64,000 nt of DNA from Tridacna crocea (Eukaryota; Mollusca; Bivalvia; Cardiida; Cardiidae). Positions 58,222 to 64,000 of the stretch are shown here, piece after piece. A program made the translations under genes and the position numbers. Location: the NCBI GenBank assembly GCA_943736015.1, contig OX031062.1:59570962-59634961 (forward strand), in the 5' to 3' direction. Position 1 is the stretch's first letter. Each line of letters begins with the position of its first letter. Under the pieces are notes generated by a model, which was given only the letters and a program-made list of their open reading frames with translations, ran no database searches and was not told the DNA's origin.

Positions 58222-58439
58222 AACAGCAACAGAATTTTACGTTTGTCCAAATCGAAAGCATTTTACAGACGAATAAATAAGAGTGACTAAAAATTTGAAA
58301 TATGTTGTGTATAGAGTAGAAAACACTGTGGGAAAAGGAGAAATGCTGGTTACCAGCATTTTCTCCTTTTCCCACAATGTTTTCTAAAGGCTTCTTTCTC
58401 AAGGTCGTCAAAAGTAGGGATTGTGTGGTAATAGGTTAA
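58222..58439 (-). mobile_element. TTAA-MITE A, left tip lost
   Basis: Begins AACAGAATTTTACG and ends GGTAATAGGTTAA. Confidence 0.83.
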
Positions 58440-58702
58440 GTGTAATCCCTGTGGCACCCCCTGTTACTGTAATAGCAATCTCCATAGTGCAAGGTATTTT
58501 GTGTTGGACTGGGAAAAATACCAAAATAGACCACAGAACTGAGTAAGAACTGAGTAGGGTTTTCAAGTTCCTGTAGTATTTTATTTGTCTATAATTGGCT
58601 GCATGATCGATTTAAGACAGATTCAGAACACCACAGAATTTATAGTGCAATAAAGTTGGGATAGTGTGGTAAAGATCAAGTTAAATGCAAAATAAAAATG
58701 CA
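58440..58702. other. Unassigned intergenic DNA
   Basis: A scrap AGTTGGGATAGTGTGGTAAAG near 58653 is a MITE right tip. Confidence 0.4.
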
Positions 58703-58931
58703 TTAACCCTTTACCCCATAAGGCATTTCTATGGTATCTCTAATTGACCCTAAATAACAGCAAGGGTGAAGTCCTTTCTTATGTGTATATGGCACCTTTT
58801 GATATCATAGAAAACATTGTGACAAAAGGTGAAATTGCTCTTGACGAGCAATTTCACCTTTTTCCACAATGTTTTCCAAAGGCTCCTACAAGCAATGCGT
58901 AGAAATGAGTATCTATGGAGTAAAGGGTTAA
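58703..58931 (-). mobile_element. TTAA-MITE subfamily B, complete
   Basis: TTAACCCTTTACCCC to GGAGTAAAGGGTTAA. Confidence 0.9.
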
Positions 58932-59291
58932 GAGGAATGCTGGTCTCAAGTATTTACAACTTTATCTGTTTTAAACTTCGAGTGCTAAAAATCTAGACAA
59001 AAACTTAATTTCAATGTCATGACTGCCTGTTTCAACCTATATAATTTAGGTAAGGGGGAAAACTCCTACAAACTGCATATATTTAATGTCCTCAAGTGAC
59101 TTCCGTTAATTTACTGACTGTCTATAACTTAAACGGAAAACATGAAAATTGGCAAACTATAGAAAGAGTTAATAATTATTATGTCATACATAAAATCAAG
59201 AACTAACTAAATCTTGCATATTGATATGTAAGCTCATTAACTCTTTACTTGTGTGCAAATTTGGACCACTCTATCTAGATAAACTGGGTTA
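58932..59291. other. Unassigned intergenic DNA
   Basis: Nothing recognised. Confidence 0.4.
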
Positions 59292-59525
59292 TTAACCCTT
59301 TACCACACAATTCAGAGCTTCGACAATCCTGTGGGAGAAGACTTTTGAAAACATTTAAGGAATAAGAAAAGGGCTGGTTATCAGCATTTTCTTCTTTTCC
59401 ATTTTTTTTAATGGAAAAAATTGTGAGAAAAAGGACAAATCCAATCATTCCAGCTACATCTCCTGATTTGTCATCTGCAAATGCTTTCGGCTTGAACGAG
59501 TCTAAATTTGTATAATAAAGAGCTA
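59292..59525 (+). mobile_element. TTAA-MITE A, degenerate
   Basis: TTAACCCTTTACC to AATAAAGAGCTAAA. Confidence 0.75.
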
Positions 59526-59689
59526 AAGAAAGATTTTTTTCTAAGATTTTAACGACACTGAAGTTAAAAACTTGTCCATTTTGGGGTATTTATCCATTTA
59601 AGACGGGGCTAAATGAATCAAATAATAAAGAGTTCTAACTAAGGAAGCCTACTCTTACTCGTTTATGATTCTGGACTGTATGGGTTCTT

Positions 59690-59940
59690 TCCCTTGTGTA
59701 ATTAAAAGGCGGGAAAAAATTTGCGCCAAAATCTCAAACCATCTGAGATTCTTAAGTCTAATGAAAACCCAGACGGGGAAATTGAAATTCAAGACAGAAT
59801 TAAATTTATGTGATTCTACCTACCTCTCAGCATATTTTGAACTCTTCATTGGGAGTAGCAGTTATCATCTGAGAGAGAGACTTTTCGTCTGGATAATGAG
59901 ATTGTCATGTAAATTCGCGTTTTGATTGAAATCCCCAGAC
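59690..59940 (+). promoter_or_regulatory. Promoter-like region with two E2F-type sites
   Basis: AAAGGCGGGAAAA (about 59705-59717) and TTTGCGCCAAAATC (about 59720-59733) are two E2F/DP-like sites 10 bp apart, one per strand, in otherwise AT-rich unique DNA. E2F pairs mark promoters of replication and cell-cycle genes. The position, about 900 bp ahead of the first coding exon of the next gene, suggests its promoter with a 5' UTR intron between. Confidence 0.45.
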
Positions 59941-60065
59941 TTGCTACAATTTATCTAATCGAACTGTCACGTTCTTGGATTTCATTAAATTCCTATATTT
60001 TAATTAAAAGTTGTAATGGGCAGAAATTGTTATTGGCCTACATGTCCTAGGTTCAGAATTAGGGT

Positions 60066-60148
60066 TCCGGGCTTGTTCGTCCCCAAACCAATTCATCCCT
60101 GGGCTTGTTCGTCCCTTGGCTTATTCGCCCAGACTTGTTCGTCCCACA
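60066..60148 (+). repeat. GGCTTGTTCGTCCC tandem repeat
   Basis: Four imperfect 15-20-bp units (GGCTTGTTCGTCCC, CAATTCATCCC, GGCTTATTCGCCC, ACTTGTTCGTCCC). Confidence 0.75.
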
Positions 60149-60262
60149 CCACCTTTTCGATCTTATTGGAACATGATCGACATGTGCCCTCTGTGCTAGA
60201 AACCATATTTTTACTATGATCATTCTCACAAAAAATAGGCATAATGTTTGTCATTATATCTT

Positions 60263-60475
60263 TTAACCCTTTTACCACACAATCCCTACTTTTGACGCCC
60301 CTGAGAAAGAAGCCGGTAGAAAACATTGTGGGAAAAGGAGAAAATTTCTCCTTTTCCCACAATGTTTTCTACCCTTCACAAAACAAATTTCATATTTTCA
60401 GTCATTTTTATTTTGTCGTCTGCAAATGCTTTGGATTTGTACAAGCCTAAAATATTGTCGTTTGGTAATGAGTTT
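60263..60475 (+). mobile_element. TTAA-MITE A lacking the palindrome tip
   Basis: Centre shortened symmetrically to GGAGAAAATTTCTCC; the arms still pair. Confidence 0.88.
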
Positions 60476-60629
60476 AGTTTGAAAATAGGTTATGTTGGTT
60501 TAAAAGTAGGTCGCTGGGACATGTTTTTGGCATTGTTACATCAGAATCTCTTCAGCTTTATCAATCTTAGATAATTTTACTCAGGTGAGTGCCTCAGGGC
60601 CAGTATCCTCTTGTTTTTTTTCTGTTCAG

Positions 60630-60749
60630 ATTCAAAATGAGTGCAGAGGAGGTTTCACAAGAAATTTCAGCTCTTGAGAAAGATATCAATGAACTTGAAG
60701 ACACAATCAAGGGAAAGTTGAGAGAAAAGCAGCTTGTCAAAGCATGGAG
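60630..60749 (+). CDS. First coding exon of an unrecognised small coiled-coil protein
   Basis: Acceptor TTTTTTTTCTGTTCAG, ATG at 60637, donor GGAG|GTATAC, phase 2. The 37 codons begin MSAEEVSQEISALEKDI and continue with heptad-like LEDTIKGKLREKQL to KAW, a strongly charged predicted coiled coil. A (TCTG)n microsatellite follows the donor. I do not recognise the family. The E2F-like sites upstream hint at a cell-cycle or DNA-repair role, which is only inference. Confidence 0.7.
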
Positions 60750-60759
60750 GTATACATGT

Positions 60760-60785
60760 ATGTCTGTCTGTCTGTCTGTATGTGT
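60760..60785. repeat. (TCTG)n microsatellite
   Basis: Directly follows the donor at 60749. Confidence 0.85.
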
Positions 60786-60879
60786 GCAAGGTTCTGTAAA
60801 AGAAGCACTTTCATTATGTAGTTATTACTTTTTTGGCCAGATTCTATCTAACTCTTTATATTACTCATTTCCATAACTT

Positions 60880-61071
60880 TTTATCAGATGACATATATTT
60901 CAAACTTGCCCAAATTCGAAAAGCAGTTGCAGGCTACAAGTTCAATGTGTTACTGATGATTGAATTTCTGATGAAAGGGTAGAAAATGTAAGAAAAGGAG
61001 AAAAGGCTGGATACCAGCATTTTGTTCTTTTCCTACAATATTTGTAAAAGTCTCTTGTATAGAGTCATTAA
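60880..61071 (-). mobile_element. TTAA-MITE A, cut at an internal TTAA by the next copy
   Basis: Ends AGAGTCATTAA, the same internal site used at 45806. Confidence 0.7.
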
Positions 61072-61295
61072 CCCATTACCACACAATCCCTACTTTTGAT
61101 GATCCTGAGAAAGAAGTCTTTAGAAAACATTGTAGGAAAAGGAGAAAATGCTGATAACCAGCATTTTCTCCTTTTCCCACAATGTTTTCTACCCTTCATA
61201 AAACAGATTTCAAATTTTCAGTAGCTTTTATTTTGTTGTCTGCAAATGCTTTCTATTTAGACAAGCCTAAAATATTGTCGTTTGATTATGAGTTA
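61068..61295 (+). mobile_element. TTAA-MITE A, complete
   Basis: TTAACCCATTACC to GATTATGAGTTAA. Confidence 0.88.
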
Positions 61296-61404
61296 AAACC
61301 CAGTTTAAGACTGGTGAATATCAAAAGCACAAGACCACAACTTGCCTCTGACTCCCATGATCAGATTTGTGTTGGAAAGGGTTAAAAGATATTGTCTCAA
61401 GTTA

Positions 61405-61723
61405 TCAACCCTTTACTCCATAAGGCATTTCTATGGTATCTCTAATTGACCCAGAACAACAGCAAGAATGAAGCCGTTTCTTTTGGGTATATGACACCTT
61501 TTTGCTTTTGATAGCATAGAAAACATTGTGGCAAAAGGTGAAATTGCTCGCCACAATGTTTTCCAAAGCCTCCCTCAAGCAATGTGTAGAAATAGGTATC
61601 TATGGAGTAAAGGGTAAAAGGAGAAATGCTGGTTATAAACATCTTCAGCTTTTACAATTTGTATAATGTTTTAAAAAGCTCTTCATAAAACATATGAGTG
61701 ATGGAATGAAATGAAGGGTTAAC
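61405..61723 (-). mobile_element. Subfamily B copy with half palindrome, then decayed A copy
   Basis: 61405-61617 goes from GAAATTGCTCG straight to CCACAATG. 61618-61723 is a decayed right half ending GGGTTAA. Confidence 0.72.
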
Positions 61724-62165
61724 CTTTACCACACAATCTTAACATTAAGAACTCGGACGGAGAAGGCATTTGAAAATATTGTGGGAAAAGGAGAATATGC
61801 TGGTAACCAGCATTTTTCCCTTTTTCCACAACATTTTCTACCTTTTATTTTAACCCTTTACCACACAGCAACATTTTTGACTGGTCTAATTTGAAAGCAT
61901 TTGAAGACAACAAAATAAATGTGACTAAAGAATCAAAATTTGATTTGGGAAGGGTAGAAAACATTGTGCCGGTTACCAGCATTTTCTCCTTTTCCCACAA
62001 TGTCTTAAAAAGGCTTCTACCTCAGGTTCGTCAAAAGTCGTCATTGTGTGGTAAAGGGTTAAAGAAGGGAATCATCGTAATTTGAAGACTTCAGCTACAT
62101 TCAATTTGTCATATCCAATTGCTTTTAGTTTGGTGAATACAAAAATCTGTTATGTGATAAACAGT
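61720..62165 (+). mobile_element. TTAA-MITE A split by a nested minus copy
   Basis: The outer copy runs to TTCTACCTTTTATTTTAA and resumes AGAAGGGAATCATC to TATGTGATAAACAG. Confidence 0.72.
61849..62062 (-). mobile_element. Nested TTAA-MITE A
   Basis: TTAACCCTTTACC to GGTAAAGGGTTAA with TTAA on both sides; left palindrome arm shortened. Confidence 0.85.
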
Positions 62166-62195
62166 GAAGACAGTATTCATGGTATTACAAAGACC

Positions 62196-62576
62196 TTAAC
62201 CCCTTTACCACACAATCCAGAGTTTTGACAACCTTGCAGAAGGGGGCTTTTGAAAATAATATGGAGAAAATACTAGTAACCAGCATTTTCTCCTTCACCC
62301 AGATCATTTACCTATAATTTGTGACTTTTTCAGTAACATCAATTCGCTGAACTCTTTACCAAACGACAATATTTTAGGCTTGTCCAAATCAAAAGCATTT
62401 GCAGACAACAAATTAAAGTGACTGAGAATTTGAAATTTGTTTTGTGAAGGGTAGAAAACATTGTGGGAAAAGGAGAAAATGCTGGTAACCAGCATTTTCT
62501 CCTTTTCCGGCAATGTTTTCTAAAGGCTTCTTTTTCAGGGTCTTAAAAAGTAGGGATTGTGTGGGGTAAAGGGTTA
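62196..62576. mobile_element. Decayed plus copy followed by a complete minus TTAA-MITE A
   Basis: 62196-62350 is degraded. 62348-62576 runs ACTCTTTACC to GGTAAAGGGTTAA. Confidence 0.8.
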
Positions 62577-62604
62577 AGTTAGCTGTTATTATTGCAAACA
62601 TTTT

Positions 62605-62755
62605 CTCTGTACCAGGCGACTTTTTTGCAGACATGTAGATAAAGGTTGTTCAGTGGACAGGATTTGTCTTTGAAAAGAGAGAAAACATCATGGGAAAAGA
62701 AGAAAATAATGGTGAACAGCACTTCTTCCTTTTCCCACCATGTTTATTGATATAT
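62605..62755 (-). repeat. Decayed TTAA-MITE just before the second exon of the coiled-coil gene
   Basis: ACCAGGCGACTTTTTTGCAG to TTTTCCCACCATG. Confidence 0.55.
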
Positions 62756-62772
62756 TTCTTTTTTCACTTCAG

Positions 62773-62824
62773 AGAGTTTCAAGATGGAAAGCATACTCCA
62801 AATATTGGAAGTTTAAAACAGCAG
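62773..62824 (+). CDS. Second exon of the unrecognised coiled-coil gene
   Basis: Acceptor TTTTTTCACTTCAG, donor CAGCAG|GTAATA. With the phase-2 donor at 60749 it continues the frame as REFQDGKHTPNIGSLKQQ, phase 0 at its end. Phase match, codon content and borders support it. The gene must continue beyond the window, since no further exon is clear in 62825-64000. Confidence 0.65.
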
Positions 62825-62848
62825 GTAATACAATAGTTGTAGTGAATC

Positions 62849-63515
62849 AACTCATTACCAAGGGCGTATTCCTTTCCTCTGTTCTGGCACAATGTTCTGT
62901 GTTCTGGAATACAGTTCTGGAATGTGCTAAAGGAATATTTGAGAACACAATACACTGTTCTGGAAGTATGTTCTGAATGAAGCACATTCGGGGCATTATT
63001 CTAAACCATATGGAAATGAAAGTACATTGGCATGATGGCTGTTGCAACAGCTACTGTCTTAGCTGTGTCAGTTGGTGATATGATTAGCTGCAGAGAGAGA
63101 GTAGAGATGAGTCTACTATACCCCTTTTTATGGCATTTATATTGTGAAAAAGGACACTTTCAAATTTTGCCACGAAAACTTGTCCATCTTTCAGCCATCT
63201 TTAATCACCTAGCAACCACTCAGCAGGTGAGCTACACCTCGATTGGATTAGAACAGTCAGAACATGTTCTGACGAACACGGCACTGTGTTCCGAAATACT
63301 CTATTGCCCTAGTACATGTTCGGAGTAGCGAAAGGAATACATCCCAAATGACAAAAGTTTAGTCTGGTCTACATTGAAAGTATTTGCAGATTTAGCTAAA
63401 AATAATGGTAGATAAAATGCCTATGAACATACAGGGAACCTAGTGGAAAAAGAGAAAATGTTGGTTGCCAGCATTTCCTCCTTTCTTCACAAGGTTTTAA
63501 AAATCAGGTCTTTTA
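62849..63515 (-). mobile_element. TTAA-MITE A split by a roughly 480-bp element
   Basis: CAACTCATTACCAA before the insert; AAATGACAAAAGTTTAGTC to CACAAGGTTTTAAAAATC after it. Confidence 0.7.
62862..63338. mobile_element. DNA element with GGGCGTATTCCTTTC ends, nested in a TTAA-MITE
   Basis: Left GGGCGTATTCCTTTCCTC; right GCGAAAGGAATACATCCC, its imperfect complement. GTTCTG-rich subterminal repeats. AA flanks each side. Confidence 0.65.
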
Positions 63516-63552
63516 ACCCCTGACCAAACAGTCCCAGGTTTTTATGATATTT

Positions 63553-63683
63553 ATAGGATCTGACATGAGTTACACCCATTAAGGAAAAATCTTATTAAGC
63601 TCGTCAAAGGCTCGCTTTATAACATTTTCCCTAGACTCGTTTAATAAATTTTTATCTCAACGCCAACTCATATCAGATCCTAT
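63553..63683. mobile_element. Small foldback MITE with AGGATCTGA ends
   Basis: TATAGGATCTGACATGAGTT and AACTCATATCAGATCCTATA bound about 130 bp. Confidence 0.75.
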
Positions 63684-63684
63684 A

Positions 63685-64000
63685 TATCTATGTATGATGG
63701 TAGATATTATTTTTTTTCCCGGTCACTGAAATAAATTGCATTTTTTTCTATATTCGGTACCACTTCTGCAAAAAGGTCATAAATGTTGCTAATTCCATAA
63801 ATAGGATATCAGGGGTTTTCCAGGGGCTTTATTGTGAGAGAGTCATTTGACCCCCTTTAAAGATATGAAAGTAGGCAAACATTTAAATTGTGGGAGACAT
63901 TTGGAAATTTTAGGCTTTCAAGGTCAAAGAAACAGTCAGGGAGAACCCTTGGTATATTGCAGTCTTGCATGCAAACTTACTTTTATCTTCCATATAAATT
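63685..64000. other. Unassigned DNA to the window end
   Basis: No exon or repeat that I can support. Confidence 0.4.

Noticed and set aside
59665-59925. 86-codon ORF over the E2F-like region
   Set aside because: No recognisable domain. The region looks more like promoter or 5' UTR; it could be an unplaced exon, but I have no phase support.
60637-62824. SWI5 or SFR1 recombination factor
   Set aside because: Coiled-coil content and a lysine-rich LVKAW segment are suggestive, but the conserved C-terminal motifs I know are not seen in the two exons.
231-63000. Dozens of 60-110-codon ORFs reading ENIVGKGENAGNQHFLLFPQC or similar
   Set aside because: They are translations of the TTAA-MITE palindrome in different frames. 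Near-identical peptides on both strands follow from the DNA palindrome, not from a protein family.
231-63000. CRISPR array
   Set aside because: Repeats are long, divergent, in both orientations and irregularly spaced, and the DNA is eukaryotic.

Overview
This is animal nuclear DNA, AT-rich, with small exons, GT-AG introns and very dense short interspersed repeats. It most likely comes from a bivalve mollusc. The support is one intron-rich gene for a neuroglian/L1-type cell adhesion molecule plus several repeat types I know from bivalve genomes: the AGCTCACCTGAGC element, the TATACCCCCGC element, and the element carrying CTGTGCGGACTGCGCAGGC. A heterodont such as a dreissenid would fit, but the species is inference.

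Layout. Bases 1-9400 hold no coding exon that I can support: repeats, a probable 1.3-kb hAT-type element (2657-3958), a tRNA-derived SINE and unassigned sequence. Bases 9428-47450 hold the complete coding region of a plus-strand neuroglian/L1CAM orthologue. It has 24 constitutive coding exons whose phases all join without a break, giving 1281 residues (1289 with a 24-nt microexon at 41124-41147). Domain order is signal peptide, six Ig domains, five fibronectin type III domains, one membrane span, and a cytoplasmic tail with the ankyrin-binding FIGQY motif and a C-terminal PDZ-type ligand. A possible alternative last exon lies at 49917-49978. Bases 47450-59650 are repeats and unassigned DNA. 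From about 59,700 a second plus-strand gene begins: a promoter-like stretch with two E2F-like sites, then two phase-compatible exons (60630-60749 and 62773-62824) of a small coiled-coil protein that I do not recognise and that runs off the window.

The dominant feature is a family of about 230-bp elements, here called TTAA-MITEs, with well over 100 full or partial copies covering very roughly a third of the window. They start TTAACCCTTTACC (or close variants), end GGTAAAGGGTTAA, insert at TTAA and carry a long near-perfect central palindrome. TTAA targets and CCC/GGG ends are piggyBac-like, but no transposase is present. In the feature list, '+' means the end reading ACCACACAATCCC comes first and '-' means the GTTTGGTAAAG end (read as TTACCAAACGAC) comes first. 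Subfamily A has the palindrome GAAAATGCTGGTAACCAGC. Subfamily B has GAAATTGCTCGTGACGAGC with ends CTTTACTCCATAG and TATGGGGTAAAGG. Subfamily C has GAAATTGCTCGTAACGAGC with CCCTTTCCCAAAC ends. Subfamily D has the A palindrome with C-type ends. Copies nest in one another, chain end to end sharing a single TTAA, press against splice sites, and at exon 20 appear to supply the splice acceptor itself.
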